A stretch of 64,000 nucleotides of DNA, from the NCBI RefSeq assembly GCF_051106095.1, contig NC_135786.1, forward strand, positions 200,195,001-200,259,000, in the 5' to 3' direction. Below, one piece after another: positions 25,905 through 38,200 of the stretch. Each line of letters starts with the position of its first letter. Positions within the stretch are counted from its first letter, which is position 1. The DNA is from Pogona vitticeps (taxonomy: Eukaryota > Chordata > Lepidosauria > Squamata > Agamidae). A program made the translations under genes and the position numbers. A model generated the notes under the pieces. It was not told where the DNA came from. It worked only from the letters and a program-made list of their open reading frames with translations, and searched no databases.

Positions 25905-25975
25905 AGTAAGTACTACTGTGTTCAATGAGATTTACTCCCATATAAATGGAGACAAGATTGCAGTGTTAAGAGTGT
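25905..25975. repeat. Short palindromic MITE fragment
   Basis: AAGTAAGTACTACTGTGTTC, AATGAGATTTACTCCCATAT and AAGATTGCAGTG match the sauropsid repeat whose better copies carry TAAGTCCCATTG and TACTCCCAGGTAAG. Confidence 0.5.
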
Positions 25976-28257
25976 GTTCTTACATTCACCTATAGGCACA
26001 TTCAACTAACTTCGGTGCACTACTAAACCACACTTTAACATTACAAAAACAAGCTGTGCGCCTCTGTTTCACGCACTCCCTGCTCTTCCTCTTTTGGCTT
26101 GGCCATGAACGTTTAGAAGCTTTCCCTCCCATTTTGCTTGCCAGATCTTCTGAGACAGACAAGCTATGGTTAATCTTTTGAACTCTGGTTAGTGGAAACA
26201 AACCAGCTTCTGGGTGAGTAGGGAGGTGGGTTTCCTTGAAAACATTCACAGAAATTATCAATACCTTGTTATTCACTATTAAAGAATGGTAGTCCCTTGG
26301 CTCTTTTTTCAGACATTCCCATTTCATGATCCCTAGCACATTCTGGAACACACTGGCAGGAATGTGGTGGAAAGTTGCCACTACAGTAGGGCCCAATAAT
26401 CAGTGGAACTTATAAGAGTTTATTCAAAAAATCTCCACTGATAGAATGTGCCTACTCTGGTAGTAACTTTCAGCCAATATATTCCTTTTAGATTAGTTCA
26501 AAGAATAAAACATACCTTCCAGCTTAGCATCTCTGGCAATTCTCTTAATAAGTACCATAGACAAATATGTTGTTGCTGCATTTTAACAGAGGTAGACTCT
26601 GCTAAGTTTGAACATTTGTTTCAGAAATTCTCCCACCCGAACCCAGATCTGCAGTATTTAATAGGGACTGTTTTTCCTACTTTTCCTTCAAGTAGAACCA
26701 CCACTGAATAAACATAACCAAACCATCATCACAATCTGAAGACAAACAAAAGATACAAACACAAAGATTAAGATATATTACTCTAAGACATTCTCTATAG
26801 ACATTTTCTATAGAACTGCAAACTTGGCCCACAGAATTGGAGGTGAATAGTTGCTGAATATAATAAAACTTACTTCTTCATACAATGTAAAACTGAAAAG
26901 AAATGGATTCAATATTTAACCACACTTTGCTGTCAGTTGCTTAGGTACAAACTTATTATAGATTACAGAATAACCAGGAGAGAGTGAAACCTCTCTAAGC
27001 TTTTAAAGAAAATTATCAAAATGTTTTGCAATAAAGTTTCAATTTTCCAAGAGCAGGTATTTGGAACAAAAACTCAGTCTTGTATCTGCTAACATCCTCT
27101 GGCACAAAGCAAGTACTCACACATAATAACAATGATCTGTAATGTTGTGAGAAAGATTTTTCAAAGTCACCTCTTCAAGAAATATTTTAGTTTTTTTGAC
27201 AAATACATGCAGAACATTAATCCATTTAATAACACGTCTATTTGTTGCTTCTTTTACAAAAGAAGAAACTGTACCATTCTTACTGAATAAAAACCACTAC
27301 TAGAACTATAATGAATAGATGTGACTTTTCCCTTAAAGTATAATGGGTAATAAATAAGAATGACGGACTATGTCCCCTGCTTAAATACAGATGCATTTGG
27401 AACATGCCTTAAGGATTAGGTTACCATCATATTATTCAGGAGTAAGGCACACTGGACCATACAATTCGTTTATGAGGCAATGGAGTGCCTCCAGCTTGCC
27501 TGCATACTAAATAAAAGTAAATCTTCAAGGCCACTTAAAAGTTTACCCCCCCCCCACACACACACACACACACTCATGGTGACTCTTCTCCTCCACACTA
27601 AAGATTCAGAATTCACAAACCAAGCTGGAACCATCTTTTTAAAAATGCTGCCATTGTGTGCACAGTCAGGCTTCTGACAACTACTTAGTTCTGTCCCTGC
27701 CTGTTCTTCATTTTATATTCTGAAATGGAGTTTTCTCAGCTACACATTCAGTATCAGTGGTACATAGGATCCCCAATGCCCAAATGAGCCGCTGCAAAAG
27801 TAGATCCCAATTTACTTCTGCAGCTTAACCTGCAAAGTAAATATTGTATTCCATTAACTGAAGTGATAGTCATTTCCACAATGCAGGCACTGAGGTTTCT
27901 GAATTGGATCACTAATGTGTGGTATTATTATGCCATACAAAAGCCCCATCAACACACATGACACATTATGAAGTACAAGAGAAAAGCTTCCTGTACTGAG
28001 GAGTTTCCAAGTGAAGGAAAAAAATGGGGGCAAAAGCTGGTAATTTTAAAATTCATATTAAATGGGGTGAAAATAATTGTTCTAATTTGTTTGCACTGTA
28101 ATGAAAACGCCTATCGCTTGGATGTGGTAAAAGAGAAACCAAAATTAAAGATAGCTGGAGTAGTGAATGTGAGATATCAGTGTGTGAACCTTACTTTCTA
28201 CTGATTTAGTTGTGAGGAAGGGCCGTATTTCGGCAATGTTATACAAGGAAAAGCATA

Positions 28258-29104
28258 CAGTGGTGCCTCGACTTACGAACTTAATCCATTCTGGAAGATG
28301 GTTGTAACTTGAAATGGTCATAAGTCGAAGCACCATTTTCCATAGGAATGCACTGAAATGCAATTAATCCATTCCAGCTGAAGAAAAAAAACACCTCAAG
28401 ACCCATCAGAAACCCAATTACTCCATTCCAGCCGAAGTGGGGGGGGGGGGAGAAAAGCAAACAAACCGTGCAAGACCCTTTGGAAATGCAAAAAAAAAAA
28501 AAAAAAGGAAAGCGGAAGGCAAGTAAACAGTGCAAGACCTATCAGAAATGCAAAAAGAGCAAAGCAGAAAGCAAGCAAACCATGCAAGATCCATCGGAAA
28601 TGCAAAAAAAGCAAAGCAGAAAGCAAGCAAACCCCACAAGACCCACTGGGGGGGATGACCCAAAAAGCAAACAACCCCCCCAAGACCCGTAGAAAATGGG
28701 GGGAATCCATAAAGCAAACTAACCCCACAAGACCTATCAGAAATGGGGGAAAAAACCCAAAAAAGCAACCCCCAAGACCCATCACAGCATAGAAACATAA
28801 TCCCACCACCCAGCCCAAAATCATGCTGCAAAACCCACCCAGAATAGTTTTTAAAAAGCAGAAAGCAGCACCTTTCCTTACCAGGCAGTCCGAACCCTCT
28901 TCCGATTGCCTTCTAACCGTTGGGGCGAAAGAGCTACAAAGAAGCAGCCTCTTCACCTACTAACGGTTAGCAATTTGAATTCCCCGCCTTTTTTGGTTAT
29001 AACTCAAAGCTCTGGCCGCAAGTCAAAGCAAAATTTTGCAGCCACAGCTGGTCATAACTCCAAATGGCCATATGTCGGGACATTCGTAAGTCGAGGCACC
29101 ACTG
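28258..29104. mobile_element. Tigger-like element, family A (847 bp), with internal minisatellite
   Basis: Terminal inverted repeats begin CAGTGGTGCCTCGACTTACG at both ends, flanked by TA at 28256 and 29105. Between 28400 and 28800 a unit of about 50-60 bp (CAAGACCCATC, GGAAATGCAAAAA, GCAAAGCAGAAAGCAAGCAA) repeats several times. There is no transposase. A second, truncated, inverted copy lies at 41925. Confidence 0.8.
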
Positions 29105-29414
29105 TATTTGATGACAGACTGAGTTAGTCTGTCACCAAGTATGCTTCTCCTTGTACAGCAATAAAACCAGGACTTCATTCCTGTCCAAAAGGGAAAATAA
29201 TAATGTTATCAATGGGTACAAAGAGTATACAAGGAGCTTGGGAGAAACAATTCAACTGTGGACACCAGAGATCTAGAACTATTAACAAATTGCACACATG
29301 TTTGTCATCAGATGACAAGGTAGCTGAGAAAGCAAACAGTATTTGATGCCACCTGTTAGATGCCTGAGAGTTGCGGGGTTACAGCTAAGTTGAATTAAAT
29401 CTCATTTACTATAC

Positions 29415-29615
29415 CAAGGGTCCCCAACCCCCAGTCCGCAACCCAGCAGCAGTCCGTGGCCTAGGCAAGACCAGGCCACGGAGACAGATCTCCTGCCCTC
29501 CCGCGAGCACACCATGCACGAGCACACCACACACCCCTGCAGGCGCAGCACGACCCCACAAGTGTACCACACAGCCCCAAACCGGTCCACAGTTGGGAAA
29601 AGGTTGGGGCCACTG
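29415..29615. mobile_element. hAT MITE with 8-bp target duplication
   Basis: It starts CAAGGGTCCCCAACCCCCAG and ends GGTTGGGGCCACTG, with subterminal match to TCCCCAACC/GGTTGGGG. It is flanked by a perfect 8-bp duplication TACTATAC (29407-29414 and 29616-29623), the hAT length. The interior has CACGAGCACACCACAC-type repeats. The same family is at 54435. Confidence 0.85.
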
Positions 29616-30450
29616 TACTATACAACAGAATCTACATCTTCAGCTTTTGCTAACAAAGAGAACAGTTTGAAGATCATATCCGTGCTTGAATTTTGCTTCC
29701 AAAAAAAGAACAGCTCCTCCTATATATGGCAGTGACCAGGTTTCAATATACAGGCTATACTTATGTCCCATGACACAACTGCAGCCGTGAAATCTACTGC
29801 TTTCTCAATTATGACAAGCAAATGATGGTGATCTTTATGCATTTCAAAAAGAAAAGGCATAGACTAAAGACAATTATTTTGGAAAAACCCTTGTAACACC
29901 AGGACAATGCCAGTTCCATTATATTACATTTTTATTTTACAGGATTTGAAAAGCTCTTTTACAGATACTTTAAGTTGGAGAACTGCAATATTGACCAAAA
30001 AAAAGTTTACCTACAAACTGAATACACATTTCAATAACTACTGGAACCATTAATATTCAATGGGGTGTGTCATGTAGTGCAGAGGGTGTGCAGGAACACA
30101 AAATGCAAAGAGAGAGATGTTAAGAAGAAGTAAACATCATGTCCATGGCTACATGACAGAGGATTCCGCGAACACATTTGGTATTGTAACATTCTAGACA
30201 GCAATATGCTTAGTAATACATATTTAATACAATACATGCCTTAGAAAGCTTGTATTCTGTGCGTGTAAACTTCAACCAAATAAATCGGGTACATTAAAAA
30301 ACAGGGGAAAATCTACTCTGAAAGAAAACTGTTTATCTGAAATAGACACTGACTTTAAGGTGAACTTTGACATATTGTTGGTATTTTACATTCCCCTTTC
30401 CCCTGCACACGGTTTTAATTAAAATGACAATTTCTAGATGCTACTTAATT

Positions 30451-30471
30451 GCTGCTGCTGCTGCTGCTGTG
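30451..30471. repeat. (GCT)n run
   Basis: Six or seven GCT units, non-coding here. Confidence 0.85.
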
Positions 30472-30819
30472 CAAGACACAGAAATAAGACTTCCCAAAGA
30501 GTAAAGCTTTGGCTTTACACATTTAAGCCACTGGCCTAGTCAACATCTCTATGGATTGCACCACAAAACAAAGCACAGTAAGATCAGGTTCAGAGTTACT
30601 TAGGAGTCTCTCGGCCATAATATTCCCAGGGTGCCAAGCAGCAGTACTAAAGCTGTTCTGAAAAAATCTCAGCCTAAATGTCAATTACATTGCTACACAT
30701 GTTTTGCCTACTGGAACTGTACCTCTACTATCTTTTCAGGAAAGTAAGTGGAGACCACATAAAATGATCCAGGCACCTTTGAAGATTTAGACAGTCTGCA
30801 GCACAACAAGGCAAAGCTT

Positions 30820-32019
30820 ACAGTCCAGGAATAGGATGGTTTATTGGTTGTCAAAATACTGCAATTTGAGAGACTGCTTCATCTTTTTCAGGAAACTCAT
30901 CCCTCCTTGGACATCAGGCACTCCAGCCCTATTCTGGCTCCATACACTGAATTCACATTGTTCTAGATCCCAGAACTCTTGCAACAGGACATCAAGGTGG
31001 AATATAAAAGTACTCTATCAAAGGCAACAGGGATAGTGTATACATTTCCACCAAGAAATTGAAGTTTGACCTGTGAGGTGGTGAGATTGTGTCACATTCA
31101 GCATTCTACTCCCCACAATGTTAACTTCTTAGCTCTCATTATGAAGTGAAAACCATTCTTAAATAAGGCCATCACCACACATTTCAGACAAAATCGGCAA
31201 CAAGGCATCACAGGAACAGACTGCAACTCTTGGCACCAGAGCTTCTAGACCAATCTAAATCACAATCAGTGGTTTCTCCTCATATTTAAAACATCACAGC
31301 CATCATTACAAGCATTTTCTTACAGCTGCTTATTTACTGGATGAGTACATACACACAATTTCTATTTAACCTCATATTAAAGATCAGAGTGAGAGCAGTT
31401 AATTGTTGATAATGGGGGGGCTCAACTGTACTAAGGGCTCAGTTCTAGTCGTAAGCATTCCTTTCGTAATGCAACAAGTTGAATCCAAACACACTGGCTC
31501 TGAACAAAGCTCAGGAGGGACCAAAAAAGGATGAAGAAATCATATGGAGTGACCCTCCAGAAGGAACGATAATAATCTGAATCTGAAATAAGGCAAACTG
31601 AAAAAGGCATTCCAATCTATGCAAAATTAAAACTAAGAATTTCCTTGCACATACGTCCTGAGATTTGTTCCGAGTGGGCTCTGTGTGTATGCAGTATGAG
31701 TCTTAACTTAAAGCTTTGCACACTCAAAAATATTTGATTGATCATGGACCCATATTAAAAAGGGAGGCAATAAAACATTTTAGAACAGGGATGGGGCAAG
31801 GGAATGAACAAACCTTGATTTGAGGCCTCCATCCAGCCTTCTGATTGGCCTCGAAGGCCAAACGTCCAATAAAATGTAAAACACAGCATATGTTTTGTGT
31901 AGTCTAAAAAATCTGTTGTGATAACTTATTGCAAATTGCACTTTGTAGTTCCACCACACCAATGGAAAACTGCCCCCCTCCCCCGTTGGTTCACGCAGTC
32001 CTTTAGCCTTGACCCTAGG
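30820..32019 (-). other. ARMC1: ARMC1 3' UTR (probable extent)
   Basis: Sequence after the ARMC1 stop, mostly unique and AT-rich, with no repeat family I recognise. The far end is set by the candidate poly(A) signal at 30840-30845 on the minus strand, about 1.2 kb after the stop. Other minus-strand AATAAA hexamers lie further down, near 29.93 kb, so a longer form is possible. The boundary is inferred. Confidence 0.45.
30840..30845 (-). terminator. Candidate poly(A) signal of ARMC1
   Basis: The minus strand reads AATAAA here. It is followed 20-45 nt downstream by a T/G-rich stretch containing CCTTGTTGTGCTG, as expected of a cleavage site with a downstream GU-rich element. It is the first AATAAA I found after the stop, but the choice is not proven. 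Confidence 0.4.
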
Positions 32020-32211
32020 TCACCAATAAAAGGACCTAGACAGAAAGTTTGCGGCTGTGCTCAGCCAACTGGCTGCACCTTCTGGATGTGAGCCAACACG
32101 GGATACTGCTTTGTCCTGTTCCTTTGAAGGGCTTTCGTCTTCTGGCAAATACTCAGGAAGATCAGTATTCTGTTCCACCTCTACAGGAGTATCTTGGAAC
32201 GGAACCAGCAT
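32020..32211 (-). CDS. ARMC1: ARMC1 exon 7, C-terminal 63 residues and stop
   Basis: Acceptor TTAATAG just above 32211, then [20 protein letters not shown], a proline- and glutamate-rich stretch, [20 protein letters not shown] and the terminal [14 protein letters not shown] followed by TGA. The last 25 or so residues are nearly invariant in vertebrate orthologues as I remember them, and are the part reported to be needed for mitochondrial association. Confidence 0.97.
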   Translation of the reverse strand: MLVPFQDTPVEVEQNTDLPEYLPEDESPSKEQDKAVSRVGSHPEGAASWLSTAANFLSRSFYW

Positions 32212-35200
32212 CTATTAAAGTAAAAAAACATACCCTGAGGAAGTTCATAAATTCATTTTATAAAATCTGACCTTTCCGCCAATCTGAATACCACCCACTG
32301 ACATAAAACACTGTATTACGTATCTTCCAAAGATAGCGAGAATTATTTCAGTCCTAAAAGTTCAGATTATTTATTGTAGCATGTGGAATAAAAACAACTT
32401 TATAAGAAGCAATATTCTTGGCATCTTTTTTGGGTGAGGATTAGAGAAACGTATCACTGAGATCTATGTAATTGATCAAAAAGCTTCTACCAAGTTTCCT
32501 TTTAATATAAATGGAACAATTCTGAAAACTGCATACTCTCTTAACGTCAGAATGTTAAAAAAAAACCATTATTAGACTCCATTATGGCTTGTATCTCTTG
32601 TTATCTGGATCCACAATTCTGTAATCTTAAACCTATGACCTACTTCTAACTTCTACCTGGCTTTCCATGCATGGTATGGAAAGAATCCCACACATCTATT
32701 CTCTTCCTTAAAGAAGGGAACTGTGGCAAAAGTACAAGCACAGAATTTAATGTTTGCAGGAACTGGTTTACTGTTGCACCCAATGTTTGTTGCATGGAAT
32801 GATCTTACATTCTGGTTGGTTTCTCTCTCACCTCTTCACCGCTTTCACTTTTCACAACTTGCTGGGCTTTCATAACTTTGGTTGATGCTATTGCTGTTGC
32901 CAGTGCCTACAAGAAAAGGAAGAAGTGAAGATTTAAGAACAAGTTAATAAGATTCCACCTGACACTGGAGATGCTACAGAAGACGGTTACCTCTGCTTTC
33001 AAATCTGATCTGATTCGGACCACACATCTTTGCACTGCCATCTGAAACGTAAAGCTGATGACCCCTTTAATTTTCAGCAGTGCCTCTTCACACAGGTTTC
33101 TCCGAGACTAAAAAAAATTAAAAGACACGGTTTATGAGCAAACACAAAATAAATAATTGTGGAATTTAAAGCATGAACATATGTGCCAGATGAAATTAGC
33201 CATGGAGAGAATTTAAAAGTAAACTTTCTGCTTATATTTTGAAGGGAAACTAGGATGGAATCAACTGTGAATAATGAGGAGAAAGTGCTGAAAAGCAAAG
33301 AAAGCTTTTCTCCGTATGATCAGCTAAACAGTCCCCTGTGGTTAAGTTCTGACTGACTGAAATGCTCATTGATGAGCAGTTAGTGTTTAAGTTGCTATTT
33401 ATCAGACACCTTGTATCCATACTGACTGAATGCATCAAAGCAGCTGTTGTATCCTTCAGCTACCTCATCTGTGGCAGCTCATGGACATCACTGCACTGCA
33501 CTAACTGAACTCTGATTTCAAAGGAAAATGTCTGCTCAGAGACACACAAGCAAATGTTATGTTTAAAGCAAGTGACAGTCCCTACTGTGCAACAACACTA
33601 CATTGACCTGTGCTAGTTGCACCTGCTCTACATTATCCCAGCATGTTCTAATGTGTTTTGGTGTTGCAAGACAATATAGCAATAAGGTGCCTCTGGAAGA
33701 CTAGCACAAATATTTATTTGTTTGATTTCTATCCTGCCTCTCTGCCAGCACTCACACTTAATGAGTCTCACTACAAGATGACTTTAAAAGTGCAGATAAA
33801 AACACCAAGTTATACTGTTAAAAATCAGTAAAACAAAACTCAGTAATATTAAAACATCTGAATTAAAAGCAGTTTAAAGGCACATCAATAAGGGAAGTAC
33901 ACGGCCCATTCTTTAAAAGCCCCTTCCACAGCAAAGAGTGAATTGCCAAAAGGCTATCTCAATAAAAAGACAACCTTACATCCCTAAATAGAGTGCTCTA
34001 GAGTCTGCAAGCTGAAAGGCCTCCCTTGGGTCCTCACCAAATGGGCCTCTGAAGACGATAGGATGAAGAGAAGAGCCTCCCCTATAAGCCCAAGCAGGCT
34101 TGCACAGGGAATGCAGTCCCTCAGATAGTGTGGACACAAGTGTACTACTAATACACTCTAATTCTGGCCAAGCTTTCACAAATGTGCCTAGTATCAGCAA
34201 ACTCAGACAAGTCTAATATGCCTCCTCAACTAGAATGGTGCTTGTATAAGCAATACATTCTATCAGGTCTGAAACCCAAGTGCTCTTTGAGAATCTTAGG
34301 TCATGTAGACGTCCTTCTCAACCTGCTTTGAGTTCTCTTTGAAAGATACACAATATTTATATTAATGGCCAAGACAGCATGCTGGCTCAGATGTAACAGA
34401 AACAGCAGTTATTTGTTACTTGAATGAGCCTGCATGAGCCTTAGGCTAACACATATACTTTCCCCTTTTCATATGTAGCCATGAGATCAGATGCTTTTGA
34501 GTTCATTTGAATTGAAGGACAATTTTCTGTGATATCTGAACACTGGAATAACAAAAGATAATCAGCTTCTGCTTGTTGGGAGACTAATTTAATCAAATGT
34601 CAGTTTCCCAGCTTCAGCAATCACAAAGAACTATGATTTGTTCAGAGGCAGATGTGAAAGCTTCCTTTCTCCTCCTCATGAATGCATGGAGAAGAAGATC
34701 GGTCACTAACCTGAGGTTTGTTCACATAACAGGAAAGCAGACATATCTGAATCAAGCCAGCATTTGCATGTTAACAGATATTATTCTATATATATTTCCA
34801 TTATAGTTTTTCCTCTAGCATCCTGACCCTTTAGTAAATCCTTTAAAATGAAAACTGCTCTGACAGACTATTTACCCTAGACTAAGAAAGTTTCATTTAA
34901 TATTATGCATACAGTCCTTCTATTAAAAATAACAAAGTTGCCTATGGGAGGTAGAGGGAGAGACAATATGACAAAAGAAAACAATATACTCATTAACACA
35001 AACACAATATTCTAACATCAAGGAGATGAAGTGCTAATAAAACTTCAGAAGATACATCGCAAAAACAGCAGGATGAATTTAAAGGATATACTGCTCATCT
35101 GATTACATTTCATGATTTCACCAGGATCCATCTCTTTCACCGATTCACCTGATATCACATACAGACAGGACAGAGGACAAGGCTAGTCTCAAAGGCCAGC

Positions 35201-38200
35201 CTTATTCATATGGCAGCAGGCAGTTTCCTATTCAGCCTGGTCCTAAGCAATGTAGTTTTTTGGGCCAATATCAGAAACAAATGGAGCAACCAATGTAAAT
35301 AGAATAGGTTCAGAAACATGAGCTCTAATCTTCAAGCACCTGATTAGCAAGGAGCAGTACTGTCCCTAAATTTCAGTAAATTTAAAAGGTAGGCCCATTA
35401 AGAACTGTTTACAATAATCAAGCCTGGAAGTTGTTATGGGAAGGATAAACAATATTAGGAGCACAGGTTGTCCCAAACATTCAGAAAAGCTGCACGGAAA
35501 ATAAACCCTATTCTAGTACATGTGTGATTGCAACATATGCGCAACATATCAGGATTTTACTCTACAAGTAAGGTATATACATATAAGTATGCACTGGGAA
35601 GTGGTATTCATGTGAAAGAACTGTAGAACTTTACTAAAGTGAAGAATAGTTTATTGTTGAGACAAACAAGAACAGTGATAAAATGCTTGTGTTCACTGAA
35701 GTATAACAGTTTTTAAAAAGAAATAATTGTTATTTCAAATGAAGTGCCATTGACTATTATTCCTATGAAATACAAAGTATAGCTGTAGTAATAGTCGTAG
35801 TATTTGATCAGAATGTGTATTAGTTTAGTCTTTTGATTTTTACCTACTTGGGATCTAAAGGGGGAATAGCAGAAAATAACATAAATGTGACTATCCTAAT
35901 ATTAAAAAAATACTGCCAAAGTTTAAGATGCTAACATTTCATAGAAGAATGCAGATGGCCATGTCAGAAACATGCCTTAAGTGCTGTTTATAGTTCAAGA
36001 CAACATCAGTTCTTTGAAATCAAAGGAATTTACAGAGAGTGACCATAAACCTATTAGTTACTTTGACATAAGTGCAATGATGTGAACTGCAGCAATGAAC
36101 TGCTGCCAGTTAACAAGTCACAACTTGTATCTCTTGTTGCATATCAGTCAGGTGAGTTGCTACACAATGGGAGGGACAAGTGAAAACTTGTTAACTAGCA
36201 GCCATTTGCTGCTGTGGTTTATGGTACTGTCCTTAGCACAACTAACCAATAGGTTTCTGGCCGGTGTTTTTCATTTATTTCGCAAACTGAGGTGACATGC
36301 TATCAAAATCTGCACAAAATAAATAGAGATTTCTTCTTCTCCTGATGGTGTTCAGGGCAAAACCATCAGAATCTTCTACAAGTAATTTCTATATAACACT
36401 ATAACAAAGGATGCCGGTGTGCCACGTCACTGAAAGAAGCCCTCTAAATTAAGCTTGTCTGCACTTCTTACTCTACGTTAGTTACTAGAAATGAACATCT
36501 TTACCTCAACATGAAGGAGTAAAACTGCAAGGATCTGCATTAGCTCAGTTTTTGAGAGAACAGCCTTACGATGTGCTGACCTCAGAACATTTTATAGCTT
36601 TAATGTGTATTTAAACTGGCAGGCAAAAGATAAACAGGCAGCATTTTCCTGGCTTTCAGAAAAGCTTTAGAGACAGTGATAGACAAAACAAATGACCTAC
36701 CAAGTCAGTAACCATAATAGGTCCAGAACTATTGGAACTTATTAGACCTGGTTTGAGGAATGTGTGGGATAGGGAGAAAGAAAGACAGAACAGAGGGGTT
36801 AGGGAACTCTGGAAAAGAAAGGCTGTGCATATGCTCATTATTCATTAGGCTAAAACCACTGACTTTATTAGAGTAGATGGGATGCCTGCAAACCTGGTTC
36901 TTCAACAGGCTTACTTGGCAAAAATGTACGCTAATGTAGCAGAAGATCAGTTCTGATCATTTTAAATGGCTACAAAATTGAAGCAGAGGGACCTAAGGGC
37001 ACATGTGGCTAACATGCTCAAACAGTCTTACATGTTACTTGGCAGCCATAAAAAAGCCAAACATGGCCCTAGGGTGTTATCTGCAGGGGAATAAAGGTTA
37101 CATTTATAGAAGTTATTCTGACATTGCATAAAGTCTCCACTGAGATCTCATTATCACAACCGCTGCCCAACAGCAAAACAACAACAACAATAACCCTCAG
37201 ACAGTTAAAAAAAAATGTCAGGAAAAGTCAACTAAAAACGTCCTAAGGTCTGAACTTGTAAAAGGATTACGTATTCTGCATGTTCCGCAATTCCAAATGA
37301 AAAACAATAAGAACAATTACTGTACACTTTGAGGACTCAGTGTGAGAGAGATGTGCTTAAGTTGGAACCAACTAGTAGCAACCCTAATTGGGCTTTCTGA
37401 TTAACTGAGATATATGGTTTTACCAGTTTCATCATCCCCTCAACCAATAAGATTTAAATTCAGGTCTCCTGAACCTTGGTCCATCACTATCCACCACACC
37501 TCACTGGATATCAGTAGTTTGGTAGTGTGGCAATCACCCTGCTTTGGCTCATGTAGTAGGTTATTTGTATATACCAATGAGAGTTGCTGCGAGGCGGAGC
37601 CAGAGAAACCAGAAGGGAGGGGTGGGTGAGAGAAGAGCAGTGCAGAGTTAGTCAGAGGAGGACAGATAGAAAAAAATTGCAAGAGAGTCTGACATGAAAA
37701 GTCAGTTAATTAGAGTCAGATATGAGAGTCTGAAGTAGAAGTTTGTGAGTTGGAGAGAGTGGCAGAGTTAAGAGTTAAGGAGAGTTAAGAGTGAAACTAT
37801 TATTAAAGTTCTGAATACTTTTAAGTCTTTGAAGAACCCGTTTATGTGATCTGTAACCAATAAGCCTGTTTTGTGCAATGTTACTCACAGCTTGGACCTC
37901 AATCTTTCTAATTAAAGGTTCTTGACAGACGTCAGTTGATGGCAGTGTAAAGGAGGGAACACGTTGTGGGCCTCAGGCTAGTGAAATAACTTGTGGACAC
38001 GCACAGGTGTGTCACAGGTAGATATACCAATTTCAAAATAGATTATCACTCTCTACCACACCAAGAAACAAATGTTTCTGAAAGGAACATGTTTATCTCA
38101 ACATGAAATACATCTGGAGTAATGTTACACAGTCAAACAAACAGGCTTAACTTTGGAAGTCAGTTTCCTACAGCCTAGGTTTTTAACCTACGGTCTGAGG

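Larger units (their letters stand above)
22165..28255. other. AT-rich sequence with few repeats, no gene recognised
   Basis: About 6 kb with very little recognisable transposon content. Exceptions are an (AAT)n run at 24779-24799, C runs near 24958 and 27547, a (CA)n at 27558-27574 and a possible hAT fragment near 24640-24715. The 136-codon minus-strand frame at 25986-26396 has no motif I know and is probably chance. It lies downstream of ARMC1 and may include conserved non-coding DNA. Confidence 0.4.
29107..30819. other. Downstream flank of ARMC1
   Basis: AT-rich, with one hAT element (29415-29615) and a (GCT)n run (30451-30471). A longer ARMC1 3' UTR could reach into it, since AATAAA on the minus strand occurs near 29.93 kb. 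Confidence 0.35.

Noticed and set aside
25986-26396. 136-codon minus-strand open frame
   Set aside because: No recognisable motif, no splice or promoter context, ordinary for chance in a window this size. Left out as a gene.
28396-28956. 186-codon minus-strand frame and overlapping frames
   Set aside because: Lies wholly inside the minisatellite of a Tigger-like element. The repeat keeps several frames open by its unit structure and encodes nothing like a transposase.
37550-38025. Possible solo LTR-like stretch
   Set aside because: It has a GAGGCGGAGC block, a TATA-like run and an AATAAG motif, but I could not find matching termini or a target duplication. Recorded only as a weak fossil candidate.
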